From Chara braunii (Eukaryota; Streptophyta; Charophyceae; Charales; Characeae): a stretch of DNA of 30,005 bases. Shown here in pieces: positions 7,825 through 17,546 of the stretch; position 1 is the stretch's first letter, and each line of letters starts with the position of its first letter. The notes beneath the pieces were generated by a model. It was not told where the DNA came from and did no database searches. It saw nothing but the letters and a program-made list of their open reading frames with translations. Where the stretch lies: NCBI GenBank assembly GCA_003427395.1, contig BFEA01000151.1, positions 1,790,072-1,820,076 of the forward strand. Reading direction: 5' to 3'. A program made the translations under genes and the position numbers.

Positions 7825-9290
7825 GTGACTGAGGGGATGGAGGCTATTGGTAGGACCTTAAAGAGCACGGAGGCACCCCTCGGAGAAAGAACTACAGAAC
7901 TGCGAGCGAGTTCTGAGGAGCGTTTGCACCGGGAAATGGAGCCGCGAATACCGGCAAGAGAAAGGATGGCAGAAGCCACGAAGGGCTTCCCGGTCGAAAC
8001 CCGATGGGCGGGTCACGTAGACGCAGAAGAGAGAGCCGACGAGGGGCAAGAGTTCCCTCGTGATAGGGCTGGGTGCTGGGCATCGAGGAGAGGCGAAGAA
8101 GGGAGCCTAAGGAGAAGGGAGCTGGGAGACGAACGACCGACGAAAATTGGGGGGGAACCACGAAGGTGGGCCGAGAGAGAGACCGGCTCCACGTGGGTAC
8201 AGGAGGAAGCGGTAGGAAGGAATGTGGGAGGATTCCGGGATGTCTGGAGGGGGTTTAGGGGCCAAGAAACCGTATGTTGGGAATGCGAAGACCCGGGTGA
8301 TAGAGGGCGCCGTGAGGAGGGACCGTGGGGACCTCCAAGGGTTCGACCTCGGATGGAAGATTTAGACCCAGCGTGCTACAAACCCTACGATCCAGCAATA
8401 GATGGACCGACAAAAGGTCGTTACTTCCGTTGATATAATGACCGGCGAGTCCCCTACTATGATGTGAACCTAGGACTAGAATTGCTCTACTTCAATGGAA
8501 GAGACGTGACCAGGTTCGTGGAGAAATGAGAGAGTTACGCCTACAGGAAGAAGTTTTCGGAGAAAGAATGGACCGACCACTTTATAGAACATTCGGACCT
8601 GGAACTGGACCAGGCCATTAGGGCAATATACCCGGCAGATGGGAGGTGGAAAACCTTCAAGAGCAGCTTATTGCGGATCTTCGCATGTGACGATCTGATT
8701 CCCACGATAGAAGGGTTGCGTCGGGTCACGAGAGGGGAACAAGAGAGTCTGGTGACATTTACTCGAAGATTCAAACGTTTGTCGCAAGCTTTGGTGGATA
8801 GAGGGATGCTCTCGGAAGTAGACAGGTGTGTAATGTTCATGTTGCACCTGCCTGAAAAGAAGAGGAAGGAGGTTCTCGAGAGGGCCCCTAGGAGCTCTGC
8901 GAATTTCGAAAGAGTCGCCGAGGTGGTCTTTACGGGAGGAGGAGTGGACGAGAGAGAGTACATGAAGGAGAGTCTGGACATGGCACTCCAGAGTATGCGT
9001 ACTCAAGGAAACGACGGTCCTCACGAAAACGAAAGGCAGCCTCATGGCCTCCCGGCCAATGTTGGGGAGGAGGACCCACGGGTTGGCGGAACGAACCCGG
9101 TAACCAAGGAAACTGGAGGAACGGCCGAGAAACTGGAGGGAATCGGGTCTCGGAATAGGGGAATTCCTGTTGGAAGGATGCGAGGGATGGAAGGTGGGGA
9201 GACCCTCCCTAACCTAGGGTCGCGGGGACTCGTCCCGAGGAAAGTCAAGCTAGAGCACCGCAGCCGCCCGACCCTTCAACGACCATGGGG
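7825..9290 (+). pseudogene. gag: gag: capsid-like region of element A, decayed
   Basis: One frame runs from GTG 7825 (first ATG 7837) with TGA stops at 8431 and 8527. The first 200 residues are Arg/Glu-rich without a recognised domain. From about 8470 the sequence reads E-L-L-Y-F-N-G-R-D-V-T-R-F-V-E-K, then stop, then E-S-Y-A. This is the usual F-x-G-x-x-V-T-x-F-L-x-x-W/Y-E opening of the Retrotrans_gag capsid domain, so the 8527 TGA most likely replaces a Trp or similar aromatic codon. W-K-T-F-K-S-S-L (about 8647) and S-L-V-T-F-T-R-R-F-K-R-L (about 8748-8783) are typical later parts. Near 9285 the frame shifts to the nucleocapsid frame; the tail of the first frame to 9405 is non-homologous. 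The role in family members is assembly of the virus-like particle. Confidence 0.78.
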
Positions 9291-10769
9291 GCGGCACCTC
9301 AAGTGGCCCATCGGCCTAACAATCCGCCGCCTCGAAGCGGGTGTGTCTATTGCAATGAAGATGGTCACATCAAGCGGAAGTGCCCTCACCTTACAGAGGC
9401 CCTAAGGCTAGGGGTGGTAAAATTGAATGGGAATAAGTGGGTTGTTTGGGGGGATGATGGAGAGACGGTCTCCTTCTATCCCTCGATGAAGGCAAATGTG
9501 GACAAAAGGATAGCCCTTCAAGAGGCAAAACTGGGGAAGAAGCCTGAGGTTGGTGGGACCTCTAACTCATCCCGCGTCCAAATGACGGAGGCACCGGGAG
9601 CCGTGTTCATAAGGGAGCCGCAGGTGTCTAGCATAAAATTCGTTGAAACCAAACCTGAAGAAGAGGGACTGTGCCTAAGAGTAAGGACCCAAGTTGGGGC
9701 CGGGCCGTTTACGAGCGAGGAGATCGCAACAGAAGGCGGAGGGAGAAGGAGCGGTGACAACGACCAACCGATGGTCGACGCCAAAGTCACGGAAGAAAGG
9801 AAGGGGGAAGAGCCCACGTCACCTAAATCACCTAGGAAGAAAGGACCAAAGAAGTTCGAGATGAAGTGCACCTTGGATGAGATAGACGCGGTTGCTCCCC
9901 TTCAGAGGACTCTAATGCAGCCAATGCAGTGCACTCTTCTGGAGTACTTAGCGGCAAGCAAGGGCGCTAGAGACAAGCTCCTGAGCATCACTAAAAATGT
10001 GAAAATTCCGCTCGTAGGAAGGCCAACCGTTCCTGGGGATGGACCCGCCAAGGAAGAGGTGCAGTCCTCTCGGATCGCGATGGAAGAACTGCCAATGAGT
10101 TTCTTCTCGGAGGAAGAGGCCAAAAAATTCTATATATTGGGGAGCGACCATCTCAAGGTCGTAGTGAGTGGGAAAAAGATGAGGGCCTTAGTGGACAATG
10201 GGTCCGAGTCTACCGTGTGTCGAGACTCCATTGCGAGGGAGCTGAGATTAGAAGTGGATAGAGGGATATCCATGTCCATGGTGGTTGCGGACAACAAGCT
10301 CCAACCAGCGGAAGGACTATGTCACAGCCCCTTGATTGAGGTCGCAGGAGTGGAAGTTACGGTTTCGATTTTCTCGGTGAAGGAGTGTTCTTTCGAGGTT
10401 ATCCTCAGGAGAACTTGGCTGAGCACGGTCCACGCTACCACGGTCGACCTTCCAGACGGGAGTCAGACCCTCTCGATCCAAAGTCCGGAAAGGATCCGAG
10501 TGGTCCTAAAGACTATGGATGCTCAAGACGAGCGGAACAGAACTAGTATTCCGAGGAGGAGGGATGCCCAGTCACAAGTATTCCAGGTCCGACTAGAAGA
10601 GTCACTCTTTGCCAAAAAGGAACCCCCGGGGGACCGGGTAGATGTCGAGGATGTTGGGGACCGAATTATAATCAATGGGGTAGGGTACGAGAAAGAGGAC
10701 GAAGAGGAAGAATTCGGTGGGCGCGTAAGGCTGTCTTTTTTGGAGAAATTCTCTAGCCGGCGGAATTAA
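9285..10769 (+). pseudogene. Nucleocapsid zinc knuckle and retropepsin-like protease region
   Basis: A 494-codon frame. A CCHC zinc knuckle (C-x2-C-x4-H-x4-C) starts at residue 20 (9342). A Lys/Glu/Pro-rich linker follows. The protease has A-L-V-D-N-G-S-E with catalytic Asp at 10194; the family usually has D-(S/T/G)-G and here Asn fills the middle position, as in some plant elements. Its flap region (M-V-V-A-D-N) and V-I-L-R-R-T-W-L, matching the (I/L)-L-G-R-(P/T)-W-L end motif, follow; Arg replaces the usual Gly. The last 60 residues are acidic. The frame is intact, so it is the best preserved stretch of pol-related coding, but it is out of frame with gag. It would process the polyprotein. 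Confidence 0.85.
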
Positions 10770-11087
10770 GAAGCATAAAACCATGGCGGAGAAAATAAAA
10801 CACGTCGCGGTCAGCCGGGATAGACGGGGGAAACCCCGATATCGGAAGAGGAGATCGCCGATATCATCCGGAAGCGGAAGGAGACCGAGGGCAAAGGATT
10901 ACGATCGACAAGTACAAGGCCATAGCCTTCGATGATTCGGAGAGAGGAAGGATAGACCCGAGGTACGCTAAGCCCCCCCGGAGCTATACGATCCCTCACG
11001 TTCCTTGGAAATACAGACCGTCGTGGAAGTATGCGCAAAAAGAAAAGGAAGAGATAGTGACCTTCATTAAAGAAAAGATAAGGATAT
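10770..11087 (+). pseudogene. Protease-RT linker and N-terminal RT, frameshifted
   Basis: After TAA at 10767 the same frame (stops at 10776 and 10830) still reads coding-like I-S-E-E-E-I-A-D-I-I-R-K-R-K to about 10897. A one-base loss there moves the reading to another frame containing I-T-I-D-K-Y-K-A-I-A-F-D-D and then I-P-H-V-P-W-K-Y-R-P. That frame reaches V-Y-S-N-K-W-F-F near 11100-11130, the N-terminal RT block. At 11127-11133 a run of seven T moves it into the RT core frame. Confidence 0.65.
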
Positions 11088-11495
11088 TTGTGGCGGAACC
11101 TTGTGAGAGCGTCTACTCCAACAAGTGGTTTTTTTCTGAGAAAAGAAGGTAGCAACAAATTGAGGTGGATCCAAAATCTCCAAAGGACCAATGCAGTCAC
11201 CATAAGGGACGTGGGGTCTATACCTGAGGAGGATCTACTCGCGGAAGGGTCGGCAGGCCGCTCAATCTACTCGATCTGCGATCTCTTCTCGGGCTATGAT
11301 GAGATCCCATTGGACTACAAGGATAGACATATGACCGCGATGCACACGCCTCTAGGGCTGGTTCAAATGATGGTGATGCCTATGGGGTGGAAAAACGGCG
11401 TGGCGGTGTTCCAAAGAGCCATGATCGCGGTCCTCAAGGAATTCATATCGGATAAGGTAGAGGTCTTCCTTGACGATTTCCCGATAAAGGGGTGA
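11088..11495 (+). pseudogene. pol: Reverse transcriptase core (fingers and palm)
   Basis: From about 11134 the frame carries clear Ty3/gypsy RT blocks: L-R-W-I-Q-N-L-Q, N-A-V-T-I-R-D-V-G-S-I-P-E, Y-S-I-C-D-L-F-S-G-Y-D-E-I-P-L with the first catalytic Asp, M-H-T-P-L-G-L-V-Q, M-P-M-G-W-K-N-G-V-A-V-F-Q-R, and F-L-D-D at 11466-11477 (the Y/F-x-D-D catalytic pair, intact). The frame stops at TGA 11493 two codons after the I-K of F-P-I-K-G, and homologous sequence continues in the same frame beyond it. The enzyme would copy the element RNA into DNA. The track start at 11088 is not the real start; the protein is a polyprotein part. Confidence 0.93.
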
Positions 11496-11903
11496 ATCCG
11501 AAAGGTTGAGACGAAGGTCTTTCCTAGGGTGAGGAAGTTCGTAGTAGACCACATGAGCGATGTAAGAGAGGTCCTTGCGAAATTAGACGACGCCAACCTT
11601 ACTGTGAGTGGGACAAAGAGTCGCTGGGGGGTATCGTCCATCAAGATATTGGGCTTCATCTGTGACAAGGATGGACGGAGGCCCGATCCAGCGAAATTGA
11701 AAAAATTGATGACATGGCCGTCGGCGCTAAAATCGATAATGGAGGTTAGGCAGTTTCTAGGGGTGGTGGGCTACAGGAGGATATTTATAAAAGGCTACAG
11801 CGAAAAGGCGGAGCCTCTAAGGCGACTGCTTAGGAAAGTTGAGGGACGAGTCTGGGGAGAAGAGCAGCCCACGACCATGGAAACCCTTAAGGGCGAATTT
11901 TGA
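11496..11903 (+). pseudogene. pol: RT thumb/connection region
   Basis: It continues in frame after TGA 11493: V-R-K-F-V-V-D-H-M, V-L-A-K-L-D-D-A-N-L-T-V-S-G-T-K, I-K-I-L-G-F-I-C-D, and R-R-P-D-P-A-K-L, then W-P-S-A and V-R-Q-F-L-G-V-V-G-Y-R-R-I-F-I. These match the standard gypsy sequence L-G-x-x-(V/I)-x-x-x-G-x-x-x-D-P-x-K and F-L-G-x-x-x-Y-Y-R-x-F-I. It ends at TGA 11901, after which the homology again continues in frame. Confidence 0.92.
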
Positions 11904-12734
11904 GAGGGGGGGCAAGTCCTAGGCGTTCCGTTCTTCGAGGACGAGGAGAACCGTCTGTTTATAGTATCTACAAATGTGGGGCCATACTCCGTAGGGGGGC
12001 TTCTATCGCAAAAGGATGGAGACAGGAAAGAAAGAATCCTGCGTTTTGAGAGTCGGGTCTTGAATCCCGCCGAGAGAAACTATAGCCAATTCAAGAAAGA
12101 AGTGCTGGGGGTATTGCACTGCCTAAAGACCTTCTGCCACTACATCTACGGGAGGCGGTTTCTCCTAAGAGTAGACCCGACTGCGGCATCCGCCGTCCTC
12201 CAGAATGATTTCTCGCTAACTGACCCGACTATTGCTAGGTGGATGATCCATATCAGGCTCTACGATTATAGGGTCAAAAGAATATCCGGGGCCAAAAATC
12301 AGGTCGCGGACGGCTTGTCCCGACTTCCCATCCGAGAAGAGGACTATCCAAAGTTGGAGAGAGTAACGCTGTCAATGGCCAAGGACGAGACCATCCATGT
12401 TGCGGCCAACAAGGCGCAGGTGGCAGTGACCATCCAAGATAAAAAAGAGGGGCCTAGGACGTTCCTCGCTAACCTTTATGATGAAAAATACCGTGATATT
12501 GGGTTATACCTGGCGGGTCGGGAAGAGGGCACCGAAGTAGTCAAAAGGGAGACCCTCGGGTATTGCTTACGAGGGGGTCACCTCTTTAAGAGGCCCACCA
12601 AGTTTGCGATTCCCATGAGGGTGCTTTGCCTTCCGGAAGAAAAGAGGGCGGTCATAGAAGAGCTACACGGCGGTGTCGTCGGAGGACATAGGGGGGTAAA
12701 AGGGACTTTTGATAAGGTCCGTAGGCTCTATTGG
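11904..12734 (+). pseudogene. pol: RNase H domain and integrase zinc-binding domain
   Basis: RNase H: L-F-I-V-S-T-N-V-G-P-Y-S-V-G-G-L-L-S-Q (from about 11952). The family usually has Asp in T-D-A-(S/G); this copy has Asn (11973-11975), a likely catalytic loss unless this clade normally lacks it. N-Y-S-Q-F-K-K-E-V-L-G-V holds the conserved Glu. K-N-Q-V-A-D-G-L-S-R-L closes the domain. Integrase zinc finger: H at 12666 and H at 12687 in E-L-H-G-G-V-V-G-G-H-R-G, followed by R-L-Y-W and then TAG at 12735, where the family usually has a second Trp. The two Cys of the finger lie past that stop. Confidence 0.9.
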
Positions 12735-12923
12735 TAGGACGCGCAGTACGGAGAGGTCGAGAAGTACTGTTCGACCTGTGAGGCTCGCCAAAAGAGAACG
12801 ACAGTTCGGTACAAGGAGCCCCTAGTTCCGTCACTCCCCACCGTACCGGGCGAGAAAGTCCATATAGACTTGGTAACCATGCCCAAGGGAGTCGGCGGAC
12901 TTCGGTACATAATCAATGCCCGT
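12735..12923 (+). pseudogene. Integrase N-terminal portion, interrupted by element B
   Basis: In the same frame after TAG 12735 come C-x2-C (12768 and 12777), completing the HHCC finger, then P-G-E-K-V-H-I-D-L-V-T-M-P with the first catalytic Asp at 12867, and G-G-L-R-Y-I-I-N-A-R. The family then has D-D-L-T/S-G, which is missing here and found at 26608. The break lies between 12923 and 12924, where foreign sequence beginning TGTCG starts. Confidence 0.9.
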
Positions 12924-12930
12924 TGTCGGA

Positions 12931-12956
12931 CCAAATACCCTTACAAGGGTATTTGG
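12931..12956. repeat. Perfect 10-bp hairpin at the left end of element B
   Basis: CCAAATACCC, six-base loop TTACAA, GGGTATTTGG. It begins 7 bp inside the terminal TGTCG. A comparable hairpin lies at the left end of element D. Confidence 0.8.
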
Positions 12957-13408
12957 CCATGCTTTTGCATTCGACACGGTGACGGTGTCAGCTACCATGA
13001 CAGAGCCAGTTTGGGATGAAGAGGGTGGGCACGCTTGAGCATGACACTCGAAACGAATTCCTCGGCCAATGAGGCTGGGGCGAATCGGTGAGAAAGTTTC
13101 GAGCATTATGACGCGCGCTGTGATGGTTAGGATCAATAGTAATATCCCTCGACAGAAGAGGTCGAGGGGTCAGGTGGGTAAATGATGTGTCAGGTAGATC
13201 CACGACACGCACTGAGACTTGGTCTAGTACCTGTCTGTCTTCCGGTACCAGGTGTTTTAAAATTTTCAGCTTTCGTCTTCCCCTACTTGGCCTCCGAGTC
13301 GAATACCCGCCGCGTCTACCTCGGTGTGGTGTGGTACCAACCTACCTGCTACTTGAGTGTTGTCCGTCGCTCTTAAGGTGTAGTGGACCTCTTTTCCCGT
13401 CACTGGAA
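12957..13408. other. Left part of element B, non-coding
   Basis: No gene recognised; short frames only. A palindromic CGACACGGTGACGGTGTCAGC-like stretch lies near 12972-12991, and CCTCGACAGAAGAGGTCGAGG near 13148-13168 forms another small hairpin. Sequence related to the following tandem repeats begins near 13310. Confidence 0.4.
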
Positions 13409-13580
13409 TGTTTTCCCGCCAGCGACCTTCGAATGTCGCGGTCATAACTAGGTACCGGCCTACCCACTACTGTTTCCCCGCTGCGACCCTCAATATCGCA
13501 GCCACGGCTAAGTACCGGCCGACCCGCTACCTGAGTGTTTTCACTGCAGCCCTCAAAGTCGCGGTCATAGGTAAGAACCG
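13409..13580 (+). repeat. Tandem repeats of 62-65 bp
   Basis: Units start at 13409, 13471 and 13536 (the last partial). Each has TGTTT(T/C)CCCG-like sequence, GCGACC-like sequence, TCGCGGTCATA-like sequence, and CTAGGTACCGGCC, then CTAC. A more diverged unit precedes them from about 13310. Repeats of this kind are frequent in LTR U3 regions. Confidence 0.7.
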
Positions 13581-13629
13581 TCGTGTGGGGCTGCTCAAAC
13601 AATCAGGTGTCCCTACGGGACACGCGCAC

Positions 13630-14925
13630 AGACCAACGGGACACACGCAGACTTGTGGGTCACACACACACGCTACATTCTATCTCTGACACAGCCACTT
13701 CTACTTCGGGCAACCTGCAAACCGCTTCGCACAAAACACTGTAGCAGCGCTGCCGCATGGCTTACGCAGCGAATGAATCAATGGCTGGCACTGCCGCTTG
13801 ATTCATACTTCTGTAGCTCGTCAGTCTAGCCTTTCCACCAGGCCTTGGTGCACACAGTCCCACACGGTACTCGCTCGACTAGACCCGATGGGACTGAAAC
13901 CGGTGTTGACTGAGAAAGGTTGCACTGGAGATCCGCCTACAGACCTCTATCCTGGCGGTTTCGACCTCTGCACAACTGTAACCCCTACTTGGCAGGTCTG
14001 CAGTTCAAACCCCTACATCTACGCAGACCTATGACTGGCGAGCAGATAAACAGATAGCAAGCGGCAGAGGAACAGACAATACCGGGCGAACAATCAATAT
14101 CGGGTGAACAAATATACCGGGTAATAGACACACCGGGAAGACGAATACACAGTAAAAGGCACATACAGACAGACAGACGGGCAGACAGGGAGGCAAGGGG
14201 ACTTACATGTAGCACCGTAGCTCTTATTTGACTGATCTGTCTCCTCCTCGTCTGTATATGATTGGGAGACTGGCGCATTTCCCCGGTGTAAGCACCAGGC
14301 CCCTTTCACACCCAGCGGTAATGAAGAATGTATGCTTGGTCCGCATTACAGCCTTAATTAGTCTTGTCATTGGTATTTTTGCCTCTTCACTACGCTATCC
14401 TGTACTATGTGAGAAAGATCGGTTCTTGTTCTGGTCCGCACCGTTACGGTATGCGACGAGCACCGGGCCACACAAGCGCACGACAACTCAAACAATGCGA
14501 CGTCGTTGTGACGTGCAGCTCGGTCACACAGCCAGGTGAGGCACAGCGCACGGTAACACACGCACAATGACACATACATATGGCGCAGGTACACAGCAAC
14601 TCAGATAATGTGATGCGCGTAGATGCTATGACACATACGGGCACGGGGATATACACACAACAAATACACAGCGACCTGTACCCTGTGACACACGTAGTGA
14701 CACTGGAACACCCACGCTGCACTTTTCGGGCATCTGCAAGGCCGCCACAGCACAAGTCGCGGTAGCAAGCGCTCCCGCATGGCTCACGCAAGAATGAATG
14801 AGTGACTGCACCCTGCCTCTTTATTTATACTTTTGAAGCTCGTTGGGTTGTCTTTTTCCCTCGGCCTATGGTACATACAGTCCCATACGGTACTTGCTTG
14901 ACTGGACCTAGGCTGAGCAGGACTA
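13630..14925 (+). repeat. Diverged direct duplication with about 1.02-kb offset
   Basis: The segment 13697-13890 is similar to 14716-14905. Shared pieces are CTTCGGGCA/TTCGGGCA, CTGCAA, GCCGCATGGCT(T/C)ACGCA, GAATGAAT, TTATACTT, AGCTCGT, CACAGTCCCA(C/T)ACGGTACT(C/T)GCT. Flanking CA/GACA-rich stretches resemble each other more weakly. This suggests an old tandem duplication inside the segment. Confidence 0.6.
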
Positions 14926-15164
14926 TACCGCTGGCTGCATAAGGGCGTACCGCTGACTCAGTGCAGTCGCACTGGGGGAAACATACAGTACAGACTGGGA
15001 CAGACACAATCTGACGTAGTACAGCCACAGACGGGGACAGACACGATCTGAGACCAACCAACAGTCTGAGACAGGCAAACGGTTGAGATNGACAGACAGA
15101 CACGCAGGCTGGGTGTCAGACAAAGAAAGAGCGACCTTGAATGCTTTACTGATGTGGCCCATGG

Positions 15165-15377
15165 ATGCGAGCATTGGCCCATTGTTTCTTCGTGTTTCCC
15201 CATTTTGACGGATTTTGCACTCTGTCTGTACATCTCTACTCGGACATCTGTGTAATTCCGCAACTTGGTTTTTGTATATCGTCACGCTTGTACGCCCCGC
15301 AATTATTATTATTATGGTTATTATTGCTATTATTACTTGTTATGATCAATATTATTGTTATTTTATTATTATTATTA

Positions 15378-15412
<35 letters not shown>

Positions 15413-15636
15413 TTGTGTCGTTATTCTGATTGTTATTATTAGGCATCATACAAAGTCAGAAAAGGAGAGTATGGGGCACTGGAGAGGAGGGAGACGCTAT
15501 CATGGTGCCTACCTCTTCCATCCTCCTCCGTACTTGTCTCTGTGTGGCTCTCTCAAATACATGCCCCTCGACTTATTGATTAGGGTTTGATCCCCGTTGA
15601 GTTAACCCTGACCTCGACTAACCCTAAGAGTCACTT
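15165..15636. repeat. (TTA/ATT)n microsatellite and its flanks
   Basis: An ATT/TTA-rich microsatellite runs from about 15301 to 15440 with interruptions. After it nothing coding is seen. TTAGGGTT near 15583 and AACCCTAA near 15619 form an inverted pair just before the LTR-like copy starting at 15637. Confidence 0.75.
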
Positions 15637-15999
15637 TGGTTTCTCATAAGATCAACATAAGAAACATAGAGTCATTGTCATAATTAGCTAAGCGTGGAAG
15701 ACTGTCCGAGAAACTTGACCTGATTAGATAGTCGGTCCGGGGAAATTAGCACCTCGGGGCACGACATACGGGTCAGTCTTAAGGCGTTCTACCACGCGTA
15801 TGCCTATGTTACGGCGACCGAGAAAACGCCCTCGGCTGGCCTACCTCTACGATTGCATGTAAAAGTTTTCGCACGTGTGTTAGTAGCTCAGCAGGGATAC
15901 GCCCACCTAAGGGATGGTGACAACTCGCGCAGGTGGAGGTATGTTGTACCTCGCGGGATCCCTAACCTGTCGTAGGGAGTCGCGAGAGGTATAGCAAGC
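15637..15999 (+). repeat. Left LTR-like copy of element B, first part (interrupted by D)
   Basis: It starts TGGTTTCTCATAAG and matches 26127-26488 nearly base for base (a few substitutions and one-base indels) up to GAGAGGTATAGC. The match then stops and element D begins at 16000. With 24087-24205 it adds up to 478 bp after removing the 4-bp duplication, against 477 bp for the right copy. Confidence 0.88.
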
Positions 16000-17391
16000 T
16001 GTCAGAGGGCACGACTTCCCGGCCCTCTTCTGTGTACCAAGCCCTGCTTAGTACCAGTTCTTGTACCAGCTCCCCGTTCTGATGTTCTAGCCTGTAGATA
16101 TATCCTGGACCCCTGTTGTCCCTAGCACCCAAGCTGTGCCTTGGCATGGACCAGTCCCAGTGGCAGTACCCCCGACAGAAAGGGGTGCGCCACAGGACTT
16201 CCGTTGGTCGACGCAGGCCCGGCGCCTTGTTGTACAGCAGAGCACGACCGGCCTGTGGCCGTGGTGGCCGCCAGGCTCGCCCTGGGACGTGGAGATGAAG
16301 GGGGTGGCACAGTCTTTTCTACTGCGCGCCGAGTGCCCTGTTGCCGAGTTATGGGTTGGGTGCATGAGACAGAAAGTCATTGTCGGAAAAAAAAAAGAGG
16401 AAAATAAAAATAAAACGTCAAAAATTTAAACCCGCTTTTGTATGGGGAAAATCCAGTGGCCTCGGGTCACTGCGATGCTATGATTTCTTTTCCAAAATTT
16501 TGAATTGTCGTTTTCCACCTGATTGTTTTGTCACTTCATAGGGAAGGCCGCCGATTCAGGTCTCAGACTACAACTGTCGTCTCATGGTCTGGGTCTTACC
16601 GACCCCTCGTAAAATTGCCTGTACCAGACCTGTTTATCCGAACCGCGCGGACCCCGGTGGTCAGGTTAAGAGGCAGATGCAGTGAGAACTAAAAAGAAAA
16701 GAAAATGGGAAAAGAAAGAAAAGGAACCCGAGATTCGTGTGTGAGCGCGGGGCGCGGTTCAGGCAAGGCTGGTGCACGGAGAGATTTTGTGACGCCACCC
16801 TTTCCTTCCTTTTCCTTTTCCTGTGGTTATTATTATTTTATTTTATTATTATTATTTAGTTTTCTAAATTTGATTTTCTACCTGTTGGCCTGTCCTTTCG
16901 CGGGAAGCTAACGGTTCGAATTTCGAACCATCTTTCCGTGGCCTAAGTAGGTCGACCCCAAGTATACAGTTTGTGGGTGGGCTTCGACCTGGCATCGCGC
17001 GGCAGGACCTCAAAAGGAGGGCGACCCGCGGCGGCATTGGTAGGAGGCCTATCACCCCCTTCATGGAGGGTCATAAGCCCCTCCTTGCCATCGGACACGG
17101 GCACCCAACAGGGATAGACCGAGGCTGTACTGAAAAGGGGGAAAAGCGATTGTCGATCTTCCGTTATGGGACCACAGTGCCGAACCTGTTGCCGTGTCGT
17201 TAGGATCTGGGACTGTGAAGAGCAAGGCTAGTCCGTGATCGACCGATTAAGTTTAGGCAAGTGCTTATTCTCTGAAAATCATTCGTTTTTTTTTATTATT
17301 AGTCATCTTAAAGACTGTAAAATTCTTGAAATCGGGTAAGGTATGAAAAAGTCTAATCTGAGTCCTTCGTTCAGAACGCAAAGGACAGGCC
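16000..17391. other. Left part of element D, no gene recognised
   Basis: The first 29 bp form a hairpin (AGAGGGC at 16004-16010 with GCCCTCT at 16022-16028). Overlapping frames in 16116-16429 are GC-rich and look like chance openings in several frames. An A-rich tract lies at 16387-16415 and a TTA/TTTTA tract at 16828-16859. CCTGTTGGCC at about 16879 weakly resembles the D right end (24024), which hints at degenerate LTRs. Confidence 0.4.
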
Positions 17392-17399
17392 TATAAAAG
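17392..17399 (+). promoter_or_regulatory. TATA box candidate upstream of the 157-codon ORF
   Basis: GGCCTATAAAAGGG is a consensus TATA box. It lies 155 bp upstream of the ATG at 17547 on the same strand, fitting a transcript with a leader of roughly 120 nt. Confidence 0.5.
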
Positions 17400-17546
17400 G
17401 GAAGGGAGTTGAGATGTCGTCCGCGGCCAGACGCCTGGTGGTATACAGTCTGTACTGCGAGTTCCGGTGGGGAGTGGTCTGCTATAGGAAGTCGACGGTC
17501 TAGTGTTGTGCTGTCTATCAAGCGGGGCAGGCTATCATGAGTAGCA

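Noticed and set aside
11120-11140. Programmed frameshift at the T7 run in RT
   Set aside because: It lies inside a conserved RT block where no family member shifts frame; a one-base insertion is simpler.
2557-12737. Reassigned stop codons (TAG/TGA read as Trp) as an alternative code
   Set aside because: Both TAG and TGA would need to mean Trp, sibling copies use TGG at the same place, and frameshifts show ordinary decay.
15165-15590. Leu/Ile-rich frame resembling a membrane protein
   Set aside because: The hydrophobic run is translated TTA/ATT microsatellite.
15575-15630. Telomere-like TTAGGGTT/AACCCTAA
   Set aside because: Single inverted pair, not an array.
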